64,000 bases of DNA, from assembly GCF_900142965.1 (NCBI RefSeq), contig NZ_FRCQ01000002.1, positions 124,001 through 188,000 on the forward strand. The letters run 5' to 3'. This document shows, one piece after another, positions 9,277-18,308 of the stretch. A model generated the notes under the pieces. The model was not told the DNA's origin, did not search any database, and saw nothing but the letters and a program-made list of their open reading frames with translations. The position numbers were made by a program, and so were the translations under genes. The DNA comes from Rhizobacter sp. OV335. GTDB taxonomy: Bacteria; Pseudomonadota; Gammaproteobacteria; Burkholderiales; Burkholderiaceae_C. Within the stretch, counting starts at the first letter, position 1. Every line of letters starts with the position of its first letter.

Positions 9277-10194
9277 TCAGGCGTCGTGCACGCGCTCGCC
9301 GTCGACTCGCAATGCGCCCTGCCCCGCCAACTCGGCCACGAGCTGCCGGCAGCCGGTCGACGCGTCGGCCCAGCCGAGCTGGCGTGCGACGCCGGCGAAC
9401 AGCCGCGTCGCCTCGGCCCATTCCAGCAACGCCGGCCAGTCCTGCGCGCGCTGCTCCATCAGGTGGTACTTCAGCAGCACCTTCGCGCCGTGGCGCGCAT
9501 GGCGCAGCGGGTCGGCGCGGAAGCCGGCAAGCCGCGAGCGGGCACGCGACAACGCGCCCGCCACATCGTCGAACGGCGCGCCATGGCCAGGCAGCACGAG
9601 CTTCACCGGCAGCCGCTCGATCAGGTCGAGCACCTCGTCGACGTCATCGAACGCATCAACACCATCGAGCGCGGGAAACACCACGCCGAAGCCGTTCTCC
9701 CACAGCGCATCGGCCGAGACCAGCACGCCATCGCACTCGTCGAACAGCACCAGCGACTGCGGGTCGTGGCCCGGTGCCGCGAGCGCCTGCCAGCTGCGTC
9801 CACCGACCTGCAGCACTCCGCCCGGCGCCAGCGACGACTGCGCGGTAAAGCGCTCGCACAACTGCCCGGTCGCTCGGTACGACAACGCGTCTTCATCCCA
9901 CGCCTGCACCGTTTGCCAACTGGCCTGCGGCACCGTCACGGCGGCACCCAGCGCGCGCTGCAACGTCGCGTTGCCGCCGCAGTGGTCGGAGTGCAGATGC
10001 GTGTTGACGATGCGCGCGAGCGACGCGCCGGCCAGCGCCTGCGTCACCAGCGCCAGCGTCTGCGGTGCGTGCAGGCAATGGCCGCTGTCGACCAGCACCG
10101 CCCCGTCGCCGGGGCTGCCGTGCAGCAGCACGTTGTTCGACGACAGCCAGCCGCGCTCCAGCACGGCGATGCCGGCCGGCAGCGGGACCGTCAT
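9277..10194 (-). CDS. MBL-fold metallo-hydrolase
   Basis: A 305-residue metallo-beta-lactamase superfamily enzyme. The metal motif THLHSDHCGG (H66, H68, D70, H71) is intact, followed by the further ligands in APGHDPQS and VLPGHGAPF. The C-terminal ~80 residues hold a helical winged-helix-like extension (HLMEQRAQDWPALLEWAEATRLF) as in glyoxalase-II-related and LACTB2-like hydrolases. The substrate is unknown. The ATG at 10194 overlaps the stop of the YceI gene by 4 bases, so the two are co-translated. A longer frame reading from 11112 runs antisense through the sensor kinase and is not real. Confidence 0.88.
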   Translation of the reverse strand: MTVPLPAGIAVLERGWLSSNNVLLHGSPGDGAVLVDSGHCLHAPQTLALVTQALAGASLARIVNTHLHSDHCGGNATLQRALGAAVTVPQASWQTVQAWDEDALSYRATGQLCERFTAQSSLAPGGVLQVGGRSWQALAAPGHDPQSLVLFDECDGVLVSADALWENGFGVVFPALDGVDAFDDVDEVLDLIERLPVKLVLPGHGAPFDDVAGALSRARSRLAGFRADPLRHARHGAKVLLKYHLMEQRAQDWPALLEWAEATRLFAGVARQLGWADASTGCRQLVAELAGQGALRVDGERVHDA

Positions 10195-10841
10195 TGCCGG
10201 ATCGCCTCGATGCCGATCTGCAGCTTCACCGTGTCGCCGACGACGGGCAGCCCGTAGGTGATGTTGAACCCGCTGCGCGAGAACTCCGCCTCGAAGTCGC
10301 CACCGCACACCTCGCGCTTCAGCACCGGATGCTCGTAGCAGTTGAAGCTCGCCGCGCGCAGGCTCACCGGCTGCGACGCGCCGTGCAGCGTCAGCTCGCC
10401 GCGCAGCTCCACCGGCTGGCCACCGGCGAAGCGAAACTGGCTCGCGACGAAGTAGGCCTGCGGGTAATTCTTCACGTCGAAGAAGCTGTGGCTGCGCAGG
10501 ATGGTGTCGAGCGGCGCCACGCCGCTGTTGATCGACGCGGTGCCGACCGTGATCGCCGCCTCGCCGCGCTGCGCCGCACGCTCGAGCGTGACGTGGCCGC
10601 TGATGTCGTCGAAGCGGCCGCGGCTGGTCGAGGTGCCGAAGTGCCGCACCTCCCACTGGATGTGGGTGTGCGCCGGGTCGATCAGGTAAACCGCCGGCGT
10701 ATCGGCCGCGGTCGCGGGCGCTGCCGAGGCTGGCGCGGTGCCGGCTTGCGCTGCCGCCAAGTGGGCGCCCGCCAGCAGCGCGGCGGCCAGCAAAATGGTC
10801 CGCGCGAGTGCGGGTTTCACAGGGGTAAGAGGCAGGGACAT
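10191..10841 (-). CDS. YceI family periplasmic protein
   Basis: A 216-residue protein with a cleavable signal peptide (hydrophobic core about residues 15-30, cleavage likely after AAAQA). The mature part shows the YceI lipocalin-like pattern: YLIDPAHTHIQWEVRHFGTS, a GRF..I.GHVTLE strand, SIN(S)G...LD..LRSHSFFDVKNYP, and a C-terminal ITYGLPVVGDTVKLQI. YceI-like proteins bind long isoprenoid or lipid molecules in the periplasm. First gene of the two-gene operon with the MBL hydrolase. It is divergent from the hybrid kinase at 10911 with about 70 bases between the starts. Confidence 0.9.
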   Translation of the reverse strand: MSLPLTPVKPALARTILLAAALLAGAHLAAAQAGTAPASAAPATAADTPAVYLIDPAHTHIQWEVRHFGTSTSRGRFDDISGHVTLERAAQRGEAAITVGTASINSGVAPLDTILRSHSFFDVKNYPQAYFVASQFRFAGGQPVELRGELTLHGASQPVSLRAASFNCYEHPVLKREVCGGDFEAEFSRSGFNITYGLPVVGDTVKLQIGIEAIRQ

Positions 10842-10910
10842 GCGTGCTCTGGACGTCGACGGGCTGTCGATAATGCGTCATCCGGCCGTTTGCTGCCGCC
10901 AAGGATGTCC

Positions 10911-12707
10911 ATGCCCGCAGTTCCGGCGGAAACTTCCGAGCCCTCGTCGCACCTCGGCGCCGACCTGGCGCGCCGCATGGCCGACGAGCAGACGGCGCTG
11001 CTCTACCAGCGCTCGCACACCGCCACGCTGACCGGCGTGCCGTTCGCGCTGCTGGTGTGCTGGGGGCTGATGCCCTACGGCACGCCGACGCAGCTGTGGA
11101 TCTGGTTCGCAATGCGCTGCAGCGTCTCGACCGCGCGGCTGCTGCTGCGCCAGCGCTTCTTCGCGCAGACCGATCCGGCCACGCACCCCTGGCGCGGGCG
11201 GCTGCTCGCGGTGCTGGCGCTGGACGGCTTCATCTGGAGCCTGGCCGGCACCTGGCTGATCCCGCAGCACCACACCGACATCCTCGCGCTGATGATGGCC
11301 TCGCTGGTCGGCGTGTCGGCGGTCGCGGTGTTCGTGCTGCAGGCGGCGTCGTCCGCCTGCATCGCGTTCCTGGTGCCGCTGCTGCTGCCGGCGGCGCTGA
11401 TGCAGGCACTGCAGGGCACGCGCGCCGGCACCTTCACCGCGATCGGGCTGCTGTTCTTCCTCGGCCTGATGCTGTGGGAGGCCCGCCGCGCCGAGCTGCG
11501 CATCCGCGAACTGCTGCGGCTGCGCTACACGACCGACCGCATCGCCGAGGAGCGTGCCGAGGCGCTCGCGCTCGCGCAGCGGCAGAGCAGCGTGAAGAGC
11601 CAGTTCCTCGCGACGATGAGCCACGAGATGCGCACGCCGCTGCACGGCATCCTCGGGCTCGCGCGGCTGCTGCGGCGCCAGCCCGAGGCGCCGACGCCCG
11701 CGCAATGGGACGTGATCGAGCGCGCCGGCGAGCACCTGCTGGCGCAGATCAACGACATCCTCGACTTCTCGCACCTGCAGGGCGGCACGATCGCGCTGGC
11801 GGTGCAGCGCTTCGACCTGGCGCAACTGATCGACGACCTGGTCGCGCAATCGTCCGCCGCCGCGAGCGAGCGCGGGCTGATGCTGCAGGCGCGGCTGACG
11901 CTGACGCGGCCGGCGCTGGTGATCGGCGATGCGGCGCGGCTGCGCCAGGTGCTGCAGCAGCTGCTGGGCAATGCGATCAAGTTCACCGAAGCCGGCTCGG
12001 TGACGGTGACCGTGAAGCACCATGCGGTGCGCGGGCAGGTGCGCATCGACGTGCGCGACACCGGCATCGGCATCGCGGCGGTCGACCGCGGCCGCATCTT
12101 CGATGCGTTCCAGCAGGGCGACAACTCGTTTCGCCGCCGCTACGGCGGCACCGGGCTGGGCCTGACGATCGCGCGCGAGCTGGCGCGTGCGATGGGCGGC
12201 GACCTGCTGTTCACCAGCGTGCCGGGCGAAGGCTCGAACTTCCGCCTGACGGTGGCGCTGCCGACTGCGCCGGAGGATGCGCCGGCCGAGCCGGTCGTCG
12301 CGAACGGCGCGCGCCTGCTGAGCGGCCACGTGCTGCTCGCCGAGGACAACCCGGTGAATGCGCTGGTGGCCGAAGCGGCGCTGCAGGGCCTGGGGCTGTC
12401 GGTGCAGGTGGTGGGCGATGGCGAGCAGGCGGTGGCCGCGTTCAAGGCACGCCGGCCCGACCTGGTGCTGATGGATTGCCAGATGCCGGTGATGGACGGC
12501 TTCGAGGCGGCGCGGCGCATGCGCGAGCATGAGCAGGAGGCCGGTGACGGCCGGCGCACGCCGATCGTCGCGCTGACGGCCAACGCGATGGACGGCGACC
12601 GCGAGCGCAGCCTGGCCGCCGGCATGGACGATCACATGGCCAAGCCGTTCAGGGACGATGCGCTGTGGGCGACGCTGCGGCGGCTGCTGGTGCAAGCGAA
12701 AGATTGA
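10911..12707 (+). CDS. hybrid sensor histidine kinase/response regulator
   Basis: A 598-residue membrane-bound hybrid kinase. About six membrane segments occupy residues 38-190. A coiled linker precedes the HisKA domain (FLATMSHEMRTPLHGILG, H238). The HATPase domain has LLGNAIKFTEAG (N box), DTGIGI (G1) and GGTGLGLTIA (G2). A C-terminal receiver domain has LLAEDNPVN and LVLMDCQMPVMDG with the phospho-acceptor Asp. No HPt domain is present, so phosphorelay to a separate partner is likely. I chose ATG 10911 rather than ATG 10905 because the AAGG at 10901-10904 is spaced correctly only for 10911. No response-regulator gene adjoins it. Confidence 0.9.
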   Translation: MPAVPAETSEPSSHLGADLARRMADEQTALLYQRSHTATLTGVPFALLVCWGLMPYGTPTQLWIWFAMRCSVSTARLLLRQRFFAQTDPATHPWRGRLLAVLALDGFIWSLAGTWLIPQHHTDILALMMASLVGVSAVAVFVLQAASSACIAFLVPLLLPAALMQALQGTRAGTFTAIGLLFFLGLMLWEARRAELRIRELLRLRYTTDRIAEERAEALALAQRQSSVKSQFLATMSHEMRTPLHGILGLARLLRRQPEAPTPAQWDVIERAGEHLLAQINDILDFSHLQGGTIALAVQRFDLAQLIDDLVAQSSAAASERGLMLQARLTLTRPALVIGDAARLRQVLQQLLGNAIKFTEAGSVTVTVKHHAVRGQVRIDVRDTGIGIAAVDRGRIFDAFQQGDNSFRRRYGGTGLGLTIARELARAMGGDLLFTSVPGEGSNFRLTVALPTAPEDAPAEPVVANGARLLSGHVLLAEDNPVNALVAEAALQGLGLSVQVVGDGEQAVAAFKARRPDLVLMDCQMPVMDGFEAARRMREHEQEAGDGRRTPIVALTANAMDGDRERSLAAGMDDHMAKPFRDDALWATLRRLLVQAKD

Positions 12708-12764
12708 CAACTTGGCAGCCAAGGTCAACAACCTGCCGAAGTGCCACGCGAGCACTGACACACC

Positions 12765-12917
12765 TGGCGGTTGCAACGAAAGGCCGTTCGCCCTGAGCCC
12801 AGGAGGTCCGTGAAAAGACCCGGCAGTTGCAAGAAACCCCGTTCGCCCTGAGCCCGTCGAAGGGTCGTACTGAGCTTGTCGAAGGCCCCGCGCGCTTCGG
12901 ACACAACCCTTCGACGG
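12765..12917. repeat. dispersed-type intergenic repeat (two direct copies plus inverted arm)
   Basis: CGTTCGCCCTGAGCCC occurs at 12785-12800 and again at 12840-12855, each preceded by a similar GGCxGTTGCAA block (12765 and 12822), giving an imperfect direct duplication of about 35 bp. The second copy continues as CCCGTCGAAGGG, then ACTGAGCTTGTCGAAGG. An inverted partner CCCTTCGACGG lies at 12908-12918. This is the well-known 'CTTCGACAAGCTCAG / CTGAGCCCGTCGAAGGG' element that is scattered through intergenic regions of many Burkholderiales-type genomes. Its function is unknown; fold-back into a hairpin is possible. Confidence 0.8.
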
Positions 12918-12932
12918 ACGGGAGTGCGCCGT

Positions 12933-13655
12933 TCAGTGCCCTCCACCCAGGTACGCGGCCTTCACCGCCGGATCGTTCTTCAACCGCTCGGCCGGCCCGT
13001 GCACCGAGATGCGGCCGTTTTCCAGCACATAGCCGTAGTCGGCCACGTTCAACGCCGCGGCCGCGAACTGCTCGACCAGCAGCATCGTGACGCCTTCCGA
13101 TTTCAGGCGCGCGATGATGCGGAACACCTCTTCGACCAAGATCGGCGCGAGCCCCATCGACGGCTCGTCGAGCAGCACGATCTCGGGGTTCAGCATCACC
13201 GCACGCGCCATCGCGAGCATCTGCTGCTCGCCGCCCGACAGCGTGCCGGCGAGCTGCTCGCGCCGCTCCTTCAGCCGCGGGAACAGCTCCAGCGCGCGCT
13301 CCAGGTCGGCCTTCACGTCGCCGCGCGGGCGGCTGCCGGTCAGGCGCGGAAAGGCGCCGAGCGTCAGGTTGTCGGTCACCGTCATCGTCGCGAACACGCG
13401 CCGGCCTTCGGGCGAATGCGCAAGGCCGCGCTTGGCGATGTGGTACGACTCCAGCCCGTCGATGCGCTGCCCGTTCAGCGTGATCTCGCCGGCGCTCGGC
13501 TTGATCATCCCCGACACCGCGCGCATCGTCGTCGTCTTGCCGGCGCCGTTCGAGCCGATCAGCGTGACGACCTGGCCCTTGGGCACCTCGATCGAGATGC
13601 CGTGCAGCACCTGCACCTTGCCGTAGCCGGCTTCGAGTTTCTGGATGGTCAGCAT
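12933..13655 (-). CDS. livF: branched-chain amino acid ABC transporter ATP-binding protein LivF
   Basis: A 240-residue ABC ATPase of the LivF type. Walker A is GSNGAGKTTTMRAVSG, the family signature reads LSGGEQQMLAMARAVM, and Walker B is IVLLDEPSMGLAP. HSPEGRRVFATMTV and the C-terminal YGYVLENGRISVHGP with AYLGG are typical of LivF. The start at 13655 is 10 bases after the stop of the upstream fused permease/ATPase gene. It provides the second nucleotide-binding subunit of a HAAT-family importer for branched-chain amino acids or related compounds such as amides and aromatic acids. Substrate is not resolvable from the ATPase. Confidence 0.95.
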   Translation of the reverse strand: MLTIQKLEAGYGKVQVLHGISIEVPKGQVVTLIGSNGAGKTTTMRAVSGMIKPSAGEITLNGQRIDGLESYHIAKRGLAHSPEGRRVFATMTVTDNLTLGAFPRLTGSRPRGDVKADLERALELFPRLKERREQLAGTLSGGEQQMLAMARAVMLNPEIVLLDEPSMGLAPILVEEVFRIIARLKSEGVTMLLVEQFAAAALNVADYGYVLENGRISVHGPAERLKNDPAVKAAYLGGGH

Positions 13656-13665
13656 GTCGTCACCC

Positions 13666-15588
13666 TCATGTGGCCTGGCCGCCGAGGTAGGCCTCGATGA
13701 CTTTCTCGTCCGCCTGCACCTGCGCCGGCAAGCCTTCGGCGATCTTCTGCCCGAAGTCCAGCACCGACACGGTGTCGCAGATGCTCATCACGACGTCCAT
13801 GTGGTGTTCGATCAGGATCACCGTGATGCCGTGCTCGCGGATCTTGCGGATGATCGAGATCAGCTCCTTGATGTCGGGCGCGGTCAGGCCGGCCGCCGGC
13901 TCGTCGAGCAGCAGCAGCTGCGGGTCGAGCGCGAGCGCGCGTGCGATCTCGAGCAGCCGCTGCTTGCCGTACGGCAGGTTGCGCGCTTCCTCGTGCACCA
14001 GGTCCGCGAGGCCGACGAACTCCAGCAGCGCGAGCGCACGCTGCGCGGCGGCGCGCTCCTCGCGCCGGTAGCGCGGCGTGTGCAGCGCGACATCGGCGAG
14101 GTGGCTGCGGAAGCTGTGGTGCAGGCCGACCTGCACGTTCTGCAACGCCGTCATCTCGCCGAACAGCTGCACGTTCTGGAAGGTGCGGGCGATGCCCGAC
14201 AGCGCGATGTCGGCCGAGGTGCGACCGACCAGCGAGCGGCCGGCGAACGCGAGCGTGCCGCCGGTGGGCGTGTAGATGCCGGTCAGCACGTTCATCATCG
14301 TGCTCTTGCCCGACCCGTTGGGGCCGATCAGGCCGTGGATGGTGCCGCGCTTGACGCTCAGGTCGACGTTGTTCAGCGCCTTCAGCCCGCCGAACTGCAT
14401 CAGCACGCCCTGTGCGACCAGCAGCTCCGGCGCGCTGTGCTGCGCGGCGGTCGAGACGGCGTCTTTCGGCGCCGAGGAGGCATCGACGGCGGGCACCTCG
14501 ACGCGGCTGTGCCAGTTGAGGGCATTGCGCAGGAAGCCGATGATGCCGTCCTGCAGGAAGTACACGACGAACAGCGTGATGACGCCGAAGATCGACAACC
14601 GCCAGTCGGTCATCGTCGTCAGCACGAACGACACGCCGGCGAGCGCGATGCTGCCGAGCACCGGCACGGCCACCGAGCGCGGCGTGGCCTTGCCGCGCTT
14701 CAGCGCGATGGCGGAGCCGGCGACCACGCCGATCGCGATCAGCACCGCGACCCAGCGGAACAGTTCGATGTCGTCGAGCAGCTTGGGCAGCATCACGATG
14801 ATGGCCGCGCCGAGCAGCGCGCCGCTGCGCGTCTTGCGCCCGCCCATGATGATGGCCAGCAGGAACATCACCGTCAGCTCGAAGTTGTAGGTGTTCGGCG
14901 AGATGTACTGCTCGGAGTAGGCGTAGAGCGAGCCCGCGAGGCCCGCGAGGCCGGCGCTGATCACGAACGCATAGACCTTGTAGCGGTACACCGACACGCC
15001 CATGCAGTCGGACGCGACCGGGCTGCCGCGCAGCGCCTCGAACGCGCGGCCGAGGTGCGAGCGCAGGATGCGGTGCACGACGACGAGCGACGCGACCAGC
15101 ATCGCGACGACCACCCAGTAGTAGCCGCGTTCGCCGAGCTGCAGGCCGAACAGCATCGGCTTGTCGAGCTTGATGCCCATCGGGCCTTCGGTCAGGAAGC
15201 TCATCTCGTTGATGAGGATCTGCACGATGGTGCCGAACGCGAGGGTCACCATCGCGAGGTAGGGACCGGTGACGCGCAGCGCGGGCAGTGCGAGCAGCGC
15301 GCCGAACACCGCGGTGACGGCGATCGCGGCCGGCAGCGTGATCCACAGCGGCGCGGCCAGCTTCATCACCAGCACGCCGGCGGTGTAGGCGCCGATGCCG
15401 AACAGGCCGGCATGGCCTAGCGAGACCTGGCCGGTGTAGCCGACGACGATGTCGAGGCCGAACAGCACGATCGCGTAGATCATGATGGTCTCGACCAGGT
15501 GGATGTAGTACGGGTTCTCGATGCCGAGCGGGAAGGCGACTAGTGCGATCACGCCGATGACGGCCGCGATGAGTGTTGGACGTTTCAT
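13666..15588 (-). CDS. fused LivM permease - LivG ATP-binding protein
   Basis: One uninterrupted 640-residue frame. Residues 1-300 are a LivM-type permease (LGLDIVVGYTGQVSLGHAGLFGIGAY-type start in FGLDIVVGYTGQVSLGHA, and EALRGSPVASDCMG at about 184-197). Residues 305-355 add two extra hydrophobic segments. After a linker, residues 387-640 are a LivG-type ATPase with Walker A GPNGSGKST (422-430), signature NLPYGKQRLLEIARAL and Walker B LLLLDEPAAGL. The two are normally separate genes; fused versions are annotated in Burkholderiales. The start was placed at ATG 15588 (MKRPTL); upstream codons to 15672 lie in an inverted-repeat region and look non-coding. Confidence 0.92.
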   Translation of the reverse strand: MKRPTLIAAVIGVIALVAFPLGIENPYYIHLVETIMIYAIVLFGLDIVVGYTGQVSLGHAGLFGIGAYTAGVLVMKLAAPLWITLPAAIAVTAVFGALLALPALRVTGPYLAMVTLAFGTIVQILINEMSFLTEGPMGIKLDKPMLFGLQLGERGYYWVVVAMLVASLVVVHRILRSHLGRAFEALRGSPVASDCMGVSVYRYKVYAFVISAGLAGLAGSLYAYSEQYISPNTYNFELTVMFLLAIIMGGRKTRSGALLGAAIIVMLPKLLDDIELFRWVAVLIAIGVVAGSAIALKRGKATPRSVAVPVLGSIALAGVSFVLTTMTDWRLSIFGVITLFVVYFLQDGIIGFLRNALNWHSRVEVPAVDASSAPKDAVSTAAQHSAPELLVAQGVLMQFGGLKALNNVDLSVKRGTIHGLIGPNGSGKSTMMNVLTGIYTPTGGTLAFAGRSLVGRTSADIALSGIARTFQNVQLFGEMTALQNVQVGLHHSFRSHLADVALHTPRYRREERAAAQRALALLEFVGLADLVHEEARNLPYGKQRLLEIARALALDPQLLLLDEPAAGLTAPDIKELISIIRKIREHGITVILIEHHMDVVMSICDTVSVLDFGQKIAEGLPAQVQADEKVIEAYLGGQAT

Positions 15589-15949
15589 GTGTTGCTTCTG
15601 CTTGTCGCGGCGGGTGGGGGACTGGGCTGGAGGCTCATGCCGAGGCGGTCGGCCCTGGCGGGCCGACTCCACGAAGAAGCCCGGTCCCGTGGGTGCATCG
15701 CCAAACTCCCTCCGCTCACTGCGTTCGCTGTGGTCAAACAGTGGCGATGAGTCAGTCTACGAAGCGCGCTGGCGCGCGCCACCCCCGAAACCGATCTTCT
15801 CCGTCGCCTCAGAAATCGCCCCCAGCCCAGTCCCCCACCCGCCGCGAGGCACCACCTGCTCTTGTTGGTGGGAAAAGACTGAAGTGACCGTTGAACGTGC
15901 GAGTGCACGCGTGCTTCATCGGCCTGGCCCGAGCAGCAGGACGCCATCG
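15589..15949. other. 361-bp gap inside the liv operon carrying an inverted-repeat element
   Basis: No gene is visible here. The gap is bounded by 26-bp perfect inverted repeats (15605-15630 and 15822-15847; sequence GCGGGTGGGGGACTGGGCTGG and flanks). Between them is a second small inverted pair, CATCGCCA near 15696 and TGGCGATG near 15743, surrounding CTCCCTCCGCTCACTGCGTTCGCTG. The whole resembles a non-coding insertion cassette that could fold into a large hairpin in mRNA. It splits livH from livMG in what should be one operon. Confidence 0.7.
15605..15847. repeat. 26-bp perfect inverted repeats spaced by 191 bp
   Basis: The left arm at 15605-15630 is the exact reverse complement of the right arm at 15822-15847, and extension fails at both sides. 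There is no open reading frame resembling a transposase between them. Candidates are a miniature inverted-repeat element or an RNA-processing/attenuation hairpin between livH and livMG. Confidence 0.85.
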
Positions 15950-16825
15950 TCAAACCTTCTTGATCGCGGACTTGCCGAACAAGCCGGCCGGCTTCACCGC
16001 GAGCACGATCAGCAGCAGCACCAACCCGGGCACGTCCTTGTAGCCGGTCGACAGGTAGAACCCGGTCGTCGTCTCGGCGATGCCCAGGATGATCCCGCCG
16101 ACGATGATGCCCATGCCGCTCGTCAACCCGCCGATGATCGCGACCGCGAAGGCCTTCAGGCCCAGCACCGCGCCCATCGTCGCGCCGGTCAGCGTCAACG
16201 GGGCGATCAGCACGCCGGCGAAGGCCGCCGTCAGCGACGACAGTGCGTACGAGAACGTGATCACCAGCCCGGTGTTGATGCCCATCAGCTTGGCGGCGTC
16301 GCGGTCGTTGAAGGTCGCCACCACCGCCTTGCCGTAGATCGTCTTGCGGTTGAAGAACTCCACCGCCAGCATCATCAGCAGCGCGCCCACCACCACCAGG
16401 ATCTCCATCGGCAGAACGTTCGCGCCCAGGAACTTCAGCGGCGACTCCGGCAACGGCGACGGGAACTTCAGGTCGTCGCGGCCCCACACGTTCTCGGCCA
16501 CGTTCTTGAAGATGATGCCCAGCGCGATCGTCGACATGATCCAGCCGAACTCCGACTTGATCTTGATCGCCGGGCGCACGCCGATGCGCTCGACGAAGGC
16601 GCCCTGCAGCGCACCGAACAGGCACACCAGCGGGATCATCAGCCAGTAGTTCAGGCCCAGGCCGACCAGGGTCAGCCCGACCAGCGCGCCCAGCATCAGC
16701 GCGTCGCCCTGGCCGAAGTTCAGCGTGTCGGAGGTCGCGAAGGTCAGCTGGTAGCCGAACGCGATCACCGCATAGATCATCCCGAGCGCAATGCCGCTGT
16801 AGACGAGTTGGGTCAGGATCTGCAT
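15950..16825 (-). CDS. livH: branched-chain amino acid ABC transporter permease LivH
   Basis: A 291-residue membrane protein with about eight transmembrane segments. It begins QLVYSGIALGMIYAVIAFGYQLTFATSDTLNFGQGD in separate motif pieces (GIALGMIYAVIAFGY and LNFGQGDALMLGA), a classic LivH start. It also has FNDRDAAKLMGINT (the EAA-like loop that contacts the ATPase) and GGLTSGMGIIVGGIILGIAE near the C-terminus. Together with the LivM half of the fused protein it should form the membrane channel. It lies 72 bases downstream of livK on the same strand. Confidence 0.95.
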   Translation of the reverse strand: MQILTQLVYSGIALGMIYAVIAFGYQLTFATSDTLNFGQGDALMLGALVGLTLVGLGLNYWLMIPLVCLFGALQGAFVERIGVRPAIKIKSEFGWIMSTIALGIIFKNVAENVWGRDDLKFPSPLPESPLKFLGANVLPMEILVVVGALLMMLAVEFFNRKTIYGKAVVATFNDRDAAKLMGINTGLVITFSYALSSLTAAFAGVLIAPLTLTGATMGAVLGLKAFAVAIIGGLTSGMGIIVGGIILGIAETTTGFYLSTGYKDVPGLVLLLIVLAVKPAGLFGKSAIKKV

Positions 16826-16897
16826 GGTGCTTCCTGCAAGGACTCAAACGAACGCCGCCGCGGCACGGGCCGGGGCGGCGTCTTCTCGGGCAAAGGC

Positions 16898-18145
16898 CTA
16901 CTTCTTCGCGGCGGTCAGCGCGCCCTTGGCGTTCGGGTCCTTCACGCGGACTTCCGACGCCTTCTTGAAGTCGTCCGGGTAGGCGTAGACCACGCGCTGG
17001 CCCTTGACCTCGCCGAACACCGGGATGTTGGCGGTGATCGCCTCGTGGTCGCCCTTGCTGAACGGCTTGTTGTACGTCGTCACGACGCCTTCGACCGGCG
17101 ATTTCAGGTCCTCAAGCGCGGCCTTGACCTTCGGGCCCTCGGTGCCGCCGGCCTGCTTGATCGCCGCGGCCAGCAGGTAGACCGAGTCGTAGCCCTGCGC
17201 GGCCGACACCGGCGAATCGATGCGGGCGTTCTTCGGGTTGAAGGTCTTCAGGTAGTTGATGATGAACGACTGCCGCTTCGGCGTCGTCGGCTCCTGGATG
17301 AAGGTCTGCGGCATGCGCGCGCCTTCGCCGCCCGGGCCGGCGTTGTCGATGTAGTTGGCCATCGACAGCGTCCAGCTGCCGACCAGCGGCACCTTCCAGC
17401 CGAGCTTGGTCATGCCGTTGGCGATCTGCGCCAGCTCCGGGCCGATGCCGTAGGTCAGCACGGCTTCGGCGCCGGCCTCCTTGGCCTTCAGCAGCTGGGC
17501 CGTCATGTCGACGTCCTTGATGTTGAACTTCTCGACCGCGACCGGCTTGATGCCCTTCTGCGCCAGCGCCTTCTCCAGGTCCTCGCGGCCGAGCTGGCCG
17601 TAGTTGGTGGAGTCGGCCAGGATCGCGACCTTCTTGAAGCCGCGGCGGGTGATGGCCTCTTCGACAATCATCGGCGCCTGGATGCTGTCGTGCGCCGCGT
17701 TGCGGAAGATGTAGTTCTCGGGCTGGCTGTCGAACTGGTGCGTGATCAGCGAGCCGGTGGCCACGTTGTTCATCACCGGGATCTTCGCGTCCTGGTAGAA
17801 GCGCTGCGATGCGAGCGCGACACCGGTGTTGATGTAGCCGACGGTCGCGGCGACCCGCTCCTTGTTGATCAGCTCCTGGGCGATCTGCACGCCCCGTTCG
17901 TTCTTTGCCTCGTCATCGCGCTCGACCAGCACCAACTGGCGGCCCAGCACGCCGCCGGCCTTGTTGATCTCGTCGGCGGCCAGGCGCACACCGTCGCGCA
18001 TGCTGACCCCCATCGACGACGAACCGCCGGTGAACGGGCCGGCCACGCCGATCTTGATCGGATCGGCAGCGAAGGCGGCAGCGGCGGCCAGGCTCAGCGC
18101 GCTCGCGACAAGGGGAGTGGAAAAACGGGTCCAGGGGCTGCGCAT
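16898..18145 (-). CDS. livK: ABC transporter substrate-binding protein, LivK/HAAT family
   Basis: A 415-residue periplasmic binding protein (Peripla_BP_6 type). The signal peptide ends near AAAAFAADPIKIGVAGPFTGG; the mature start IKIGVAGPFTG is typical. Other family motifs are DEINKAGGVLGRQLVLVERDDE, VGYINTGVALA and AQGYDSVYLLAAAIKQAGG. The start at 18145 has AGGAGA 5 bases upstream. A longer frame from 18388 has no support. It binds a small ligand, probably a branched-chain amino acid, amide or aromatic acid, and delivers it to LivH/LivM. First gene of the liv operon. Confidence 0.93.
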   Translation of the reverse strand: MRSPWTRFSTPLVASALSLAAAAAFAADPIKIGVAGPFTGGSSSMGVSMRDGVRLAADEINKAGGVLGRQLVLVERDDEAKNERGVQIAQELINKERVAATVGYINTGVALASQRFYQDAKIPVMNNVATGSLITHQFDSQPENYIFRNAAHDSIQAPMIVEEAITRRGFKKVAILADSTNYGQLGREDLEKALAQKGIKPVAVEKFNIKDVDMTAQLLKAKEAGAEAVLTYGIGPELAQIANGMTKLGWKVPLVGSWTLSMANYIDNAGPGGEGARMPQTFIQEPTTPKRQSFIINYLKTFNPKNARIDSPVSAAQGYDSVYLLAAAIKQAGGTEGPKVKAALEDLKSPVEGVVTTYNKPFSKGDHEAITANIPVFGEVKGQRVVYAYPDDFKKASEVRVKDPNAKGALTAAKK

Positions 18146-18308
18146 GTTGTCTCCTGCGTGCGGCGGGTGAATGAACTTCAGTCCTCGCAAAGCCCTGTGT
18201 TCCCGTAGGACACGACGATCACGCGCGGCCTCGGCGTGTCGTGTTGCGGTGCTTCGTTGCGACCAGCATCGATGCTCGCGCATTCGCCCCGATCTGCCCT
18301 CGTGGTAT

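Noticed and set aside
13666-15588. Frameshift or assembly error as the cause of the LivM-LivG fusion
   Set aside because: The frame is continuous through an ordinary linker and both halves are intact, so a true fusion is the simpler reading.
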